DNA of 64,000 bases, taken from assembly GCA_034522155.1 (NCBI GenBank), contig JAXHLP010000005.1, positions 62,001-126,000 of the forward strand. Direction: 5' to 3'. The notes below the pieces were generated by a model. It saw only the letters and a program-made list of their open reading frames with translations, was not told the origin of the DNA and ran no database searches. The DNA is from Salinilacustrithrix sp034522155. Lineage in GTDB: Bacteria > Actinomycetota > Acidimicrobiia > Acidimicrobiales > Salinilacustritrichaceae. The translations under genes were made by a program, and so were the position numbers. Positions 16,956 through 25,876 of this stretch are shown piece after piece (positions within the stretch are counted from its first letter, which is position 1; each line of letters begins with the position of its first letter).

Positions 16956-17833
16956 CCGCCCGGAGCCTCACGCCCACCCCCGCACGCCACGTGCCCACCC
17001 GGCGGGTCTCGTTCGAGTATCCCCTCGGCGACGTCCCCAAGCACTTCGCCGCCGACGAGGACCTCGTCATGAGCCACGTCGTGGCGGTGCTCTCCGCGGT
17101 CTTCCCGCCCGGCGAGGACTTCTTCGTGCGATCCGTCCGCAACTTCCGCGACCAGGTCACCGATCCCGAGCTCGAGGAGCAGGTGAAGGGCTTCATCGGT
17201 CAGGAGGCCAGCCACGGGCGCGAGCACCGCGAGCTCAACGAGCGCTTCGCCGAGCTCGGCTACCCGGTGCGCCGCATCGACGACTTCGTCGACAGGAGCC
17301 TGCGCTTCCGTGAGCGGGTCCTGCCACCCAAGGCCAACCTCGCGGCGACGGCCGCCCTCGAGCACTACACGGCCACGCTGGCCGAGACGCTGCTCACCAA
17401 GCCCGAGGCCCGGGCCCAGATCGCCCACGACGAGGTCCGCAACCTCTTCATGTGGCATGCCCTCGAGGAGTCCGAGCACAAGGCCGTCGCCTTCGACGTG
17501 TACCGGCACGTGGGCGGGACCGAACGCATGCGCAAGGTCACCATGACCGTCCTCAACGTCGGCTTCCCCCTCTTCGTGGCCGTCATCACGCTGCTGTCGA
17601 TGCTTCGCGACCCGGCCGCGCGTCGGAGCCCACGCAAGGTTTGGCAGAGCATCAAGCGGCTGCGTCAGTCCCCGTTCATCGACCGCGAGGTCGTGGCCCG
17701 GATCCGCGACTACAACCGCGGCGACTTCCACCCCGACGACCACGACAGCGAAGCGCTCGTCGAGCGGTGGCGGGCCGAGCTGTTCGGCGATGCCGGGAGC
17801 CTGAACTCGCGGCTGCCCGCGGCCGGTCGCTGA
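16952..17833 (+). CDS. PF10118-type predicted metal-dependent hydrolase (ferritin-like diiron fold)
   Basis: A 293-residue protein starting at GTG inside the TetR stop. It matches the predicted metal-dependent hydrolase family (PF10118). Helical segments carry repeated acidic/His pairs: GQEASHGREHRELNE, AALEHYTATLAE and ALEESEHKAVAFDVY, fitting a diiron centre. One hydrophobic helix near residues 205-220 could touch the membrane. The family has no established reaction; such genes often sit with TetR regulators and lipid genes. Confidence 0.8.
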   Translation: MTARSLTPTPARHVPTRRVSFEYPLGDVPKHFAADEDLVMSHVVAVLSAVFPPGEDFFVRSVRNFRDQVTDPELEEQVKGFIGQEASHGREHRELNERFAELGYPVRRIDDFVDRSLRFRERVLPPKANLAATAALEHYTATLAETLLTKPEARAQIAHDEVRNLFMWHALEESEHKAVAFDVYRHVGGTERMRKVTMTVLNVGFPLFVAVITLLSMLRDPAARRSPRKVWQSIKRLRQSPFIDREVVARIRDYNRGDFHPDDHDSEALVERWRAELFGDAGSLNSRLPAAGR

Positions 17834-17855
17834 GCGAAGTGCCACCCTGTCGTCC

Positions 17856-19349
17856 GTGCGCAGCGTCACGGATGACACCCCTTCCGATCTCGACCCACGG
17901 ACGCCGGTCCTCGTCGGCGTCGGCACGTGCCACGACGACGCCGAAGCGGCCGAGCTCATGGCCAGGGCCGTGCTCGCTGCCGGTGAGGACGCTGGCACCG
18001 ACCTGCTCGAGGCCGTCGATCGTCTCGCGGTCACCAAGGGGACGTGGTCCTACACCGACCCGGCCCGGATCGTCGCCGACCGGATCGGCGCCACGAGCGC
18101 CGTCACCGCCTTGTACGAGCTCGGGATCCCGCAACAGACCACCATCGACGAGACCCTCGGGGCGTTGATCGCCGGCGATGCCGACGTGGCGCTGGTGTGC
18201 GGCGGCGAGGCCAAGGCGCGCGACGCGCGCCTGCGGTCGCGCAGCACGCAGGCCGACGCCGACGGTCTGGCCACCATGGTGCGGGGCGAGGGCGACGCGT
18301 GGGAGATCGACCAGGGCGGTGTCGAGCCCGACGTCCACCGCCAGCCCGACGGTGCGTTGGTCGATCCGGTCGAGATCGAGGCCGGGTTGTGGGCCCCCGT
18401 CGACCAGTACGCCATGATCGAGAACGCCCTCGGCGCCGCCGAGGACCGCACACCCGACCAGCTCCGCGACGACATCGCGGCGCTCCACGCCCGCTTCAAC
18501 CTCGTTGCCCGGTCCAATCCCGAAGCTGCGTTTCCCGCGCCGATGGACGAGCGGCACATCCGGACGTTCGGCTCCGAAAACCGGCCGCTGTCGTTCCCGT
18601 ACGGCAAGTGGCACGTGACGCAGTGGACGGTCGACCAGGCGGCCGCGCTGCTCCTCACCACGGTGGAGGTGGCCGAGCGCGCCGGTGTGCCCCGCAGCCG
18701 ATGGGTCTTCCCGCTGGTCGCGCTGTCGTCGTCGCACGGCCAACCGCTGACCCAGCGCCGTGCCCCGCACCGGTGGCCGGCCATGGCGGTGCTGGGCGAA
18801 GCTGCCGCGGACCGGCTCGGTCATCCGCTGGCCGACTGCGACCACGCCGACCTCTACTCGTGCTTCCCGGTCGCCGTCCGTGTGCAACAGCGCGAACTCG
18901 GCCTGCCCCTCGACGCCTCGCCGACGGTCACCGGGGGCATGGCGTTCGCCGGCGGCCCGTTCAACAACTACGTCTTCCAGTCGACCGTCGCCATGGTGCG
19001 CCGGCTGCGGGAGGACGGCGGCCGCGGCCTCGTGACGGCCGTGAGCGGCCTGCTCACCAAGCCCGGCCTCGCGGTCTGGGCCACCGAGCCCGACGGCGCG
19101 CCGCCCCTGATCGCCGATCTCGCCGGTCGTGCCGAGGCCGCGAGCCCGTCCGTCCCGGTCCGGTCCGGTATCTCGGGTGAGGTCACGGTGGTGACCTGGA
19201 CCGTCACCCACGAGGGCCAGGAGGCGAAGGAGCTCGTCGCCCTCGTCGAGGACGACGACGGCACCCGGGGCATCGCCCGCCTCGACGATCCCGCGCTGGT
19301 GGCACGGGCGATGAGCGACGGGCTGGTCGGGGCGCCTGTCGTGGTCTGA
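17856..19349 (+). CDS. Thiolase-superfamily protein with added C-terminal domain (TLP1-like)
   Basis: A 497-residue protein with a thiolase fold in residues 1 to about 400 (GGEAKARDA, CFPVAVRVQQREL, GGMAFAGGPFNNYVF) and a small beta-rich C-terminal domain of about 80 residues, like the TLP1 additional domain of mycobacterial thiolase-like proteins. The nucleophilic Cys of true thiolases is not visible where expected (region IPQQTTIDETLGAL), and the GHP motif is replaced by GPF. It may bind acyl-CoA without normal thiolysis. It follows the hydrolase gene by 22 bases. Confidence 0.8.
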   Translation: MRSVTDDTPSDLDPRTPVLVGVGTCHDDAEAAELMARAVLAAGEDAGTDLLEAVDRLAVTKGTWSYTDPARIVADRIGATSAVTALYELGIPQQTTIDETLGALIAGDADVALVCGGEAKARDARLRSRSTQADADGLATMVRGEGDAWEIDQGGVEPDVHRQPDGALVDPVEIEAGLWAPVDQYAMIENALGAAEDRTPDQLRDDIAALHARFNLVARSNPEAAFPAPMDERHIRTFGSENRPLSFPYGKWHVTQWTVDQAAALLLTTVEVAERAGVPRSRWVFPLVALSSSHGQPLTQRRAPHRWPAMAVLGEAAADRLGHPLADCDHADLYSCFPVAVRVQQRELGLPLDASPTVTGGMAFAGGPFNNYVFQSTVAMVRRLREDGGRGLVTAVSGLLTKPGLAVWATEPDGAPPLIADLAGRAEAASPSVPVRSGISGEVTVVTWTVTHEGQEAKELVALVEDDDGTRGIARLDDPALVARAMSDGLVGAPVVV

Positions 19350-19376
19350 TCCGGTCGTGGGACATACACTGCGCGT

Positions 19377-20279
19377 GTGTCCCAGTCCACGACCGCCCCC
19401 ACCGTGATCGACGCCGGCGACTCGTCCCGGTTGCGGGCGCCCGGCGCCCCGCTCGGGCCCGGCACCCGACTGTGGCGCATCGCCGGCGACTGGCGCTCGG
19501 GCCTGAGCGGATTCAGCGCCGGGATCCTCCAGCTCATGTATCCCCACCTCGGGCGAGGTGTCGAAGAGCACTCCGCCTTCTTCACGGAGCCGTGGGATCG
19601 CATCTACCGGTCGGTGCCCCAGATCTGGGCGACGATCCTGGCCGACGACGCCGACGACCGCGGCACGCGCATTCGCGACTACCACCGCGACATCGGCGGG
19701 ACCGATGCTCACGGCGAGCGCTACCACGCCCTGCATCCCGAGACGTACTGGTGGGCGCATGCCACCTTCACCTGGGAGATGTTCGAGACCGTCGACCGCT
19801 GGAGCCACCAACGCCTCCGGGGCGCGGCGCGCGAGGAGCTCTACCAGGAGACCGTCACCTGGTACCGCCGTTACGGCGTGAGCGATCGACCCGTGCCGCC
19901 CGACGAGCGCTCGTTCCGCCAGCGCTTCGACGAGATCTGCCGCAACGAGCTCGAGCTCACCCCGACCGCCGAGCGTGCCGTCGACATGGCACTGCACAGC
20001 AAGGTCGAGTCGCTCGACCGTCCGGCCGTGGTCGATTCGCTCATGACGCCGATCATGCGCACGATCACCATCGGTGGTCTGCCCGCCATCGTGCGCAAGC
20101 GCTTCGGCATCCCGTGGACGATGGCCGACGAGGCGCGGCTCGCCGCCATCACGCTCACCGTGCGCAACGCGGGCGAGATCCTGCCGCAGCAGCTCACCCG
20201 CGGGCCGTACCTGCGGCGGATCCGGAAGATGAAGGACCTGGCCGCGCCGCACCCCGAGCCGAACCACGTGGCGTCCTGA
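19377..20279 (+). CDS. DUF2236 / MpaB-like oxygenase-family protein
   Basis: A 300-residue all-helical protein of the DUF2236 family, which includes the rubber oxygenase Lcp and fungal MpaB, both haem proteins cleaving C=C bonds. Motifs WAHATFTWEMFETVDRW and LRAPGAPLGPGTRLWRIAGD match the family; H245-type ligands cannot be fixed without alignment. TACACT lies 6 nt before the GTG. The next gene, a TetR regulator, begins one base after its stop, suggesting co-regulation. The substrate is unknown, perhaps a hydrophobic or isoprenoid compound. Confidence 0.8.
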   Translation: MSQSTTAPTVIDAGDSSRLRAPGAPLGPGTRLWRIAGDWRSGLSGFSAGILQLMYPHLGRGVEEHSAFFTEPWDRIYRSVPQIWATILADDADDRGTRIRDYHRDIGGTDAHGERYHALHPETYWWAHATFTWEMFETVDRWSHQRLRGAAREELYQETVTWYRRYGVSDRPVPPDERSFRQRFDEICRNELELTPTAERAVDMALHSKVESLDRPAVVDSLMTPIMRTITIGGLPAIVRKRFGIPWTMADEARLAAITLTVRNAGEILPQQLTRGPYLRRIRKMKDLAAPHPEPNHVAS

Positions 20280-20280
20280 C

Positions 20281-20934
20281 GTGCCCAAGACCGCGACGCG
20301 GGTCGACGTCGATGCGCTCGTCGCCAGCCTGCTCGACGACCCGGGCGACGATGACGTCGAAGGTCGGGTTCTGGCTGCGGCGTCGGGCCTGCTCCTCGAA
20401 CGCGGGCTGGCCGGGCTCGAGGTCGACCAGGTGGCCGAGCGCAGTGGCGTGGGTCGCAGCACCGTCTACCGGCGCTTCGACGACCGCAACGGGTTGCTGA
20501 CCGCCACCGTCGCCCACGAGGCCCGCCGCTTCCTCGCGCTGCTCGCCGGGTCCGTCGCCGAGATCGATGACACCGAGGAACAGGTGGTCGCCGCCTTCGC
20601 CCTGGGTCTCCGCCTGGTGCGTGATGGCGACTTCGGTTCGCTTCTGCGCTCGGAGCCGCTGCTGCTGCAGCTGCTCACGGTCGACAGTGGGCCCATCGTG
20701 GCTGCGGCACGTGACCAGCTCGTTGCCGAAGCCGCCCGTCGCGAGCCTGGCGTCGATCCCGCCCGGGGGGCCGGCGCCGCGGAGATGCTCATCCGCCTCG
20801 CCATCTCGTTCGTGCTCTCGCCCGCCACCGCGCTCGATCTGCGCGACAAGGAGATCGAGGCATCCGTCCGTCGCCACATCGCACCGCTGGTCCGCGACGC
20901 TCGTCGCTCCCTGGCGGGAGCTCCTCGCTACTGA
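20281..20934 (+). CDS. TetR-family transcriptional regulator
   Basis: A 217-residue TetR regulator with an atypical N-terminal extension of about 25 residues before the helix-turn-helix (LEVDQVAERSGVGRSTVYRRFDDRNGL). Its GTG starts one base after the DUF2236 stop, so it is translationally coupled. The C-terminal 10 residues and the stop codon are encoded inside a double-hairpin repeat, so the original tail may have been replaced when the repeat arrived. The target is unknown, but the preceding gene is the obvious candidate. Confidence 0.88.
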   Translation: MPKTATRVDVDALVASLLDDPGDDDVEGRVLAAASGLLLERGLAGLEVDQVAERSGVGRSTVYRRFDDRNGLLTATVAHEARRFLALLAGSVAEIDDTEEQVVAAFALGLRLVRDGDFGSLLRSEPLLLQLLTVDSGPIVAAARDQLVAEAARREPGVDPARGAGAAEMLIRLAISFVLSPATALDLRDKEIEASVRRHIAPLVRDARRSLAGAPRY

Positions 20935-21069
20935 AGTTGTTCGCCAGGGGCTCACAACTTCCGAGTCACACGGCGGCTCGCCTTTCGGGAGCTCCTCGCT
21001 ACTGAAGTTGTTCGCCAGGGGCTCACAACTTCCGAGTCACACGGCGGCTCGCCTTTCGGGAGTTCCTCG
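20906..21069 (+). repeat. Double-hairpin element, copies 2 and 3, as a 71-bp tandem repeat
   Basis: Two 71-base units start at 20916 and 20987 with a partial third from 21058. Copy 2 has hairpin A 20906-20921 (GCTCCC/GGGAGC), a 14-nt spacer and hairpin B 20936-20958 (outer stem GTTGT/ACAAC, TC/TC mismatch, GCC/GGC inner stem). Copy 3 has B at 21007-21029 and a degraded A before it. It begins inside the TetR coding end and lies between convergent genes, so it could serve as a two-way terminator. Confidence 0.85.
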
Positions 21070-21107
21070 TGCCTCACGTCACGCGGGTGGCTCTCTTGCG
21101 GGCACGC

Positions 21108-21998
21108 TCAGCGGCGAGCGAGGCGCTGAGCGATGGTCGCGGCCTCGATCCGGTGGTCCTCGAGGTCGGCCCACGGATCCGCGTCGAGGTGGCCGAGGCG
21201 TCGGAACAGGCCCGCCAGCGGCGTCGCTCGCGGGTCCCACGAGCCGTCCACCTCGTCCCACCGCAGCGGCACTGCCACCGGCGCACCCGGCTTCGGGCGG
21301 AGCGTGTACGGCGCCACGGCGTGTTGCGCTGGCGCGTTGCGGAGGGTGTCGACGAAGAGGCGGTCACCCCGGTCCTCCTTGCTGAACGCCACGGTGAGCA
21401 GATCGGGATGTCGGTCGGCGAGCAGGCGGCCGAGGTGGTGGCCGAGCGCCCCGACGGCCTCGAACCCGGCGTCGCCACGCAGGGGTACGTGGACATGGAT
21501 GCCCCGGGACCCCGTGGTCTTCACGAACCCGGCGCAGTCGAGGTCGTCGAGCAGAGCACGCACGGCTCGTGTCGCCTCGATGACCTGGGTCGGATCGTCG
21601 ATCGACGGGTCGAGGTCGATGACCAGCTCGGTGGGGACCTCGACGCGCCCGACGGTGCCGCCCAGCAGGTGGACCGTCACCGTCCCCTGGTTCACGACGT
21701 AGCGAAGCGCGTCCGCCGAGTCGATGACCGGGTGGCGCACGGTGCCACCCCGCTTGGGGACCTCGACGGTGCGGAACCAGTCGGGGAAGTAGTCCGGGGT
21801 GTTCTTGTGGTACCACCCCTCGCCGTCGATGCCGTCGGGGAAGCGCTGGAGCACCGCCGGGCGATCGGCGATCAGCGGGATCATCCGGTCGGCGATGCGG
21901 CCCGCGTAGTCGAACAGATCAGCCTTGGTGATCGCCTCGTGCCCGTCCGTGGCGGGGAAGATGACCTTGTCGGCCTTCGACAAGGTGACGTCGGGCAT
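21108..21998 (-). CDS. Stand-alone LigD-type polymerase domain protein (AEP family), first of two
   Basis: A 296-residue archaeo-eukaryotic primase-superfamily protein matching the LigD polymerase domain used in bacterial non-homologous end joining. Catalytic D128 and D130 lie in VIDLDPS. TTGSRGIHVHVPL carries the conserved His. The N-terminal LSKADKVIFPATDG and QRFPDGIDGEGWYHK are typical. No ligase or nuclease domain is attached, and neither ku nor a ligase gene is in the window. A paralogue lies at 47.6-48.6 kb. It fills gaps or adds nucleotides at DNA ends. Confidence 0.92.
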   Translation of the reverse strand: MPDVTLSKADKVIFPATDGHEAITKADLFDYAGRIADRMIPLIADRPAVLQRFPDGIDGEGWYHKNTPDYFPDWFRTVEVPKRGGTVRHPVIDSADALRYVVNQGTVTVHLLGGTVGRVEVPTELVIDLDPSIDDPTQVIEATRAVRALLDDLDCAGFVKTTGSRGIHVHVPLRGDAGFEAVGALGHHLGRLLADRHPDLLTVAFSKEDRGDRLFVDTLRNAPAQHAVAPYTLRPKPGAPVAVPLRWDEVDGSWDPRATPLAGLFRRLGHLDADPWADLEDHRIEAATIAQRLARR

Positions 21999-22026
21999 GC
22001 GCGTGTCCTTCCCGTGTCCTCGCTGG

Positions 22027-22524
22027 TCAGTGGCGCTTCACGCCGCCGTACTTCATGCGGGTGTCGCTCATGCCCGCGGCCCGGGCCTCGTCGTCGTTGA
22101 TGCCGGCGTCGACGACCTCGCCGATGAACAGTGTGTGGGTCCCGAGGTCGTGGGATTGGCGCACCTCGCAGTCCATGTAGGCGATGGCTTCGTCGAACAC
22201 CGGCGCGCCGGTGACGCCGGCGTGTACGGCCCGGCCGTTGAGCTCGCCGTTCTCATCGGTGGCCGGCTTCGAGAACTTCACGAACGGCCGGGTCTCCTCG
22301 CTGTCCCACAGGTTGACGGTGAACGAGCCGCCGTCGCTGATCAGCCGACGCGTGACGGCGTCGTTCTCGACGCTGACGCCGATCAGCACGGGTTCCATCG
22401 ACAGCTGGGTGATCCACGAGGTCGTCATCCCGTTTCGCTCGTCGCCCGCCCGCGACCCCACCAACGCGAGCGCGTTCGGGATCTTCCAGGTCACCTTGTT
22501 GATCAGTTCGTCGTCGAGAGCCAT
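22027..22524 (-). CDS. Flavin reductase-like domain protein
   Basis: A 165-residue protein of the FMN-binding split-barrel flavin reductase group (DIM6/NTAB type). NGMTTSWITQLSMEPVLIGVSVE holds the flavin-binding TSW pattern, and TVNLWDSEE and HTLFIGEVVDAG follow the fold. It reduces FMN or FAD with NAD(P)H, often feeding a partner monooxygenase; several luciferase-like oxygenases lie in the window but none is adjacent. It is 28 bases upstream of the LigD-type gene on the same strand, possibly by chance. Confidence 0.88.
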   Translation of the reverse strand: MALDDELINKVTWKIPNALALVGSRAGDERNGMTTSWITQLSMEPVLIGVSVENDAVTRRLISDGGSFTVNLWDSEETRPFVKFSKPATDENGELNGRAVHAGVTGAPVFDEAIAYMDCEVRQSHDLGTHTLFIGEVVDAGINDDEARAAGMSDTRMKYGGVKRH

Positions 22525-22589
22525 GAGCCGAGGGTAGGGAACGGTCGTCGGGAATCCCCGCGGTTCGACATGCGCGAAGCTGCATCGCC

Positions 22590-24413
22590 ATGACGACCAC
22601 GTCGCCGCACGGCGTCGCGTGCATCGATCCCGTCGCCACCGTCGCCGACGCCGCTTCGCTGATGCAGCAACGCCACGTCTCGGCGCTGGTGGTGTTCGAC
22701 GGCGACGAGCTGGTCGGCATCCTCACCGAGCGCGACCTGCTGCAGGTGCTCGTCAAGGGCGACGACCCGGCGAGGGTGCCGGTCAGCCAGCGGATGTCGA
22801 CCGAGGTGGTCACGGTCGCGCCCGACACCGACGCGATGCAGGCGCGCGAGCTGATGGGTCGGCACGGTGTCCGGCACCTCCCGGTGGTCGACGGGGGCGT
22901 CGTGGTCGGGATGATCGAACAGACCGAACCGAGCGTGGGGCTCAACTTCGGCACCCGGCGCGAGATGCCCGATGCCCCCGGCGCCGGGGGCCGGGCGCCG
23001 CTGATCGAGGACTTCCGCGGCCCCTACGCCGACGGTCCGCCGGCCGAGGACCTCGTGGTCGACTCGCCCGACCTCCGGCGCTTCGGCCTCACCGAGATCC
23101 GCCGTGGCATCACCATCGCCGTGATCCTCAGCTGGAGCATCTTCATCGCCCTGCTCCGCCGGCGCCTCGACCTCGTGTTCCGACGCAAGGACGTCGCCGG
23201 TTGGTGGGACGCGGCCAGCGAGGGCGCGGTCGACGGGTTCGAGAAGCTCGGTCCCGCGTTCGTGAAGCTGGGCCAGATCATGGCATCGTCGCCCGGGGTG
23301 TTTCCCGAGCCGCTCGCCGACGCGTGCCAACGCACGCTCGACGAGGTGCCGCCGTTCGACAGCGCGACCGCCCGCCGGATCATCGAGGAGGATCTCGGGC
23401 ACTCGCCCGACGAACTGTTCCGGTTCTTCGACGACAAGCCCCTGTCCGCCGCGTCGATCGGCCAGGTCCATGCCTGCGTCCTGCCCGACGGGCGTCGAGC
23501 CGTGCTCAAGCTGCAACGGCCGGGTGTCCGTGGCCTGATGACCGCCGACCTCCGGATCCTGTGGCGCATCGCCAAGCTTGCCGAGAAGTGGGACTGGCTG
23601 CGCTCGGCCGACCCGGTGGCGATCATCGAGGACACCGCCGACATCAACTTCCAGGAGCTCGTGCCGGCGCTCGAGGCCACGCGCCAGACCGAGTTCCGCG
23701 CCAACATCGGCTGGTTCGGCGACAACGAGAACATCACCGCGCCCGAGGTGTACTGGGACTACTGCGGGCCCCGGACCATCTGCATGGAGCGCATGACCGG
23801 TACGCCGCTCGACGAGTTCGAGGAGATGGCTCGGCGCGGCATCGACGGCGAGATGATGCTGCGGTGGGGTGCCAAGGTCTGGATCGAGGCCGTCGTGGTC
23901 CACGGCCCGTTCCACGGCGACATGCACGCCGGCAACATCTGGTTCATGCCCGACGGGCGGACCGCGTTCCTCGACTTCGGGATCATGGGTGAGCTGGCGC
24001 CCGAGTACCGCGACGTCATCAAGGACATCCTCTACACGTGCATGATCGACGGCGACTTCACCCGGATCGCGCGGGCGTACCGCAAGGTCGGCGTGTTCCC
24101 CGAGGACGCCGGCACCGACGAGGAGCTCGGCATGCGCCTGCAGATGATCCTCGGTCCGATGCTCGAGGCCGGCATCGGCGGCATGAACCTCGGCGAGATG
24201 CTCAAGATGAGCATCGACCTCATGGACAACTACCAGGCGCAGGGACCGCGCGAGCTGGTGCTGGTGGCCAAGCAGCTCGCCTACATGGAGCGCTACGCCA
24301 AGGGGATGGCGCCCGACTACCAGATCATCCGGGACCTGTACCTGATCAAGAACATCTTCCCCGAGGACGTGGCGAAGAAGGCGGCCGAGACCGGCATCGA
24401 GCTGCCCGACTGA
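22590..24413 (+). CDS. CBS-domain pair fused to ABC1/UbiB-type atypical kinase
   Basis: A 607-residue protein. Residues 8-110 form two CBS motifs (ALVVFDGDELVGILTERDLL and RHLPVVDGGVVVGMIE). After a Pro/Gly-rich linker comes a hydrophobic helix (174-189), then an ABC1/UbiB kinase: KLGQ (226-229), Ala-rich loop SAASIGQVH (287-294), K307, catalytic HGDMHAGN (442-449) and DFG (462-464). UbiB-type proteins bind ATP and aid lipid or quinone metabolism. An adenine-nucleotide-sensing CBS pair at the N terminus is unusual for this family. It starts divergently from flavin reductase. Confidence 0.9.
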   Translation: MTTTSPHGVACIDPVATVADAASLMQQRHVSALVVFDGDELVGILTERDLLQVLVKGDDPARVPVSQRMSTEVVTVAPDTDAMQARELMGRHGVRHLPVVDGGVVVGMIEQTEPSVGLNFGTRREMPDAPGAGGRAPLIEDFRGPYADGPPAEDLVVDSPDLRRFGLTEIRRGITIAVILSWSIFIALLRRRLDLVFRRKDVAGWWDAASEGAVDGFEKLGPAFVKLGQIMASSPGVFPEPLADACQRTLDEVPPFDSATARRIIEEDLGHSPDELFRFFDDKPLSAASIGQVHACVLPDGRRAVLKLQRPGVRGLMTADLRILWRIAKLAEKWDWLRSADPVAIIEDTADINFQELVPALEATRQTEFRANIGWFGDNENITAPEVYWDYCGPRTICMERMTGTPLDEFEEMARRGIDGEMMLRWGAKVWIEAVVVHGPFHGDMHAGNIWFMPDGRTAFLDFGIMGELAPEYRDVIKDILYTCMIDGDFTRIARAYRKVGVFPEDAGTDEELGMRLQMILGPMLEAGIGGMNLGEMLKMSIDLMDNYQAQGPRELVLVAKQLAYMERYAKGMAPDYQIIRDLYLIKNIFPEDVAKKAAETGIELPD

Positions 24414-24480
24414 TCGGCAGCCACTGACCCGACCGTCGACCGCGGCGCCTGGCCTCGCCCTGGCAACGTAGGGTCGCCCC

Positions 24481-25875
24481 ATGGACCAACCATGGCAAGG
24501 GGATGCGGTCTCGTTGGTCGAGGCGTTCCGTGCCGGCGAGCGGTCGCCGCGCGAGGAACTCGACGCGACGCTCGCCGCGATCGAGCGCTCGAACCTCAAC
24601 ACGATGAGCCACCTCGACGTCGATCGGTCTCGGTCCATGGCCGAGTCCGCCGACGTGTCGCCCCCCTTCGGTGGCGTGCCGATGGGTATCAAGGAGCTCG
24701 ACCTCGTCGAGGGCTGGCCGGCCACCCGCGCGTCGGTCCCGTTCAAGGACGAGGTCGCATCCGCGACCGACACCAAGATCGAGCGGCTCGCCGACGCCGG
24801 CGCGGTGTTCGCGGGTCTGACGACGTCGAGCGAGTTCGGGGGCGTCAACCAGACCTGGACCAAGCTCAACGGCGCCACCCGCAACCCGTGGAACCCCGAC
24901 CGCACGCCGGGTGGGTCGAGCGGGGGATCGGCGGCCGGGGTCGCCGGCGGGATCTTCACCATCGCATCGGGCGGTGACGGTGGTGGTTCCATCCGCATCC
25001 CGGCGGGCTTCTGCGGCCTGTTCGGGCTCAAGTGCACCTATGGCCGCATCCCCCACGGGCCGAGCTCCGGACCCGGCAACCTGACCGCCGTGCCGGGTTG
25101 CCTCAGCCGGTCGGTGCGCGACACGGCCCGGTGGTTCGACGTCTCCAACGGCTTCGACGCCCGCGACCCGTTCTCGCTCCCGCGGGTCGAGGGGTGGGAG
25201 CGCGATCTCGGCAGCTTCGTCGACGACCTGCGGGGCAAGCGGGCGGCGATCGTGGTCGACATCGGCAACGCCGTGGTCGCCCCCGAAGTGGTCGAGCTCG
25301 TCCAGGCCGCGGCCGAGGAGCTGATCGGGCTCGCCGGCCTGGAACGGGTCGACGTAACAGTGAACCTGCCGAACGTCGGCGGGGCCTGGGCGGTGTCGGG
25401 TGGCGTCGGAATCGTGGAGACGCTCGGGGACAAGTGGCCTGGCTGTGCCGACGACCTGACCCCGGCCATGCGCATGGCCGTGGAGGTGGCGCTCGAGCAC
25501 TACGACGCGCATGCGGCGGTGAAGGTCGAGCGACGGCGGACCGAGCTGAACGAGGCCATGGCCGACCTGTTCGAGCAGGCGGACCTCGTGCTTGCCGCCA
25601 CCAACCCCGACGTGGCTTTCGGCGCCGACCGCTCCATACCCACCACCTTCGGTGGGCTCGATGCCAAGCCCATGAACCACGGCGCGCTCACGATCCCGGC
25701 CAACATCTACGGCAACCCCGCGATCTCGCTTCCGATCGGGACGTCGTCGGAGGGGCTACCGGTGGGCCTGCAGGTGCTGGCGCCCCACTTCCAGGAGCAG
25801 CTCCTGCTCGACCTGGCGCTGGTGTGGGAGCGCGAGCGGCCGTGGCCGCTGGTGGCGTCCGGCTACCCCGAGTGA
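24481..25875 (+). CDS. Amidase-signature hydrolase
   Basis: A 464-residue amidase-signature enzyme hydrolysing carboxylic amides to acids and ammonia. The Ser-cisSer-Lys triad is visible as K71 (MGIKEL), S146 in GGSSGGS and nucleophile S170 in GGDGGGSIR. The length is normal. No GatB or other GatCAB partner is nearby, so tRNA amidotransferase activity is unlikely. TAGGGT stands 6 nt before the ATG. It converges on the nitroreductase gene with one base between the stop codons. Confidence 0.92.
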   Translation: MDQPWQGDAVSLVEAFRAGERSPREELDATLAAIERSNLNTMSHLDVDRSRSMAESADVSPPFGGVPMGIKELDLVEGWPATRASVPFKDEVASATDTKIERLADAGAVFAGLTTSSEFGGVNQTWTKLNGATRNPWNPDRTPGGSSGGSAAGVAGGIFTIASGGDGGGSIRIPAGFCGLFGLKCTYGRIPHGPSSGPGNLTAVPGCLSRSVRDTARWFDVSNGFDARDPFSLPRVEGWERDLGSFVDDLRGKRAAIVVDIGNAVVAPEVVELVQAAAEELIGLAGLERVDVTVNLPNVGGAWAVSGGVGIVETLGDKWPGCADDLTPAMRMAVEVALEHYDAHAAVKVERRRTELNEAMADLFEQADLVLAATNPDVAFGADRSIPTTFGGLDAKPMNHGALTIPANIYGNPAISLPIGTSSEGLPVGLQVLAPHFQEQLLLDLALVWERERPWPLVASGYPE

Positions 25876-25876
25876 G

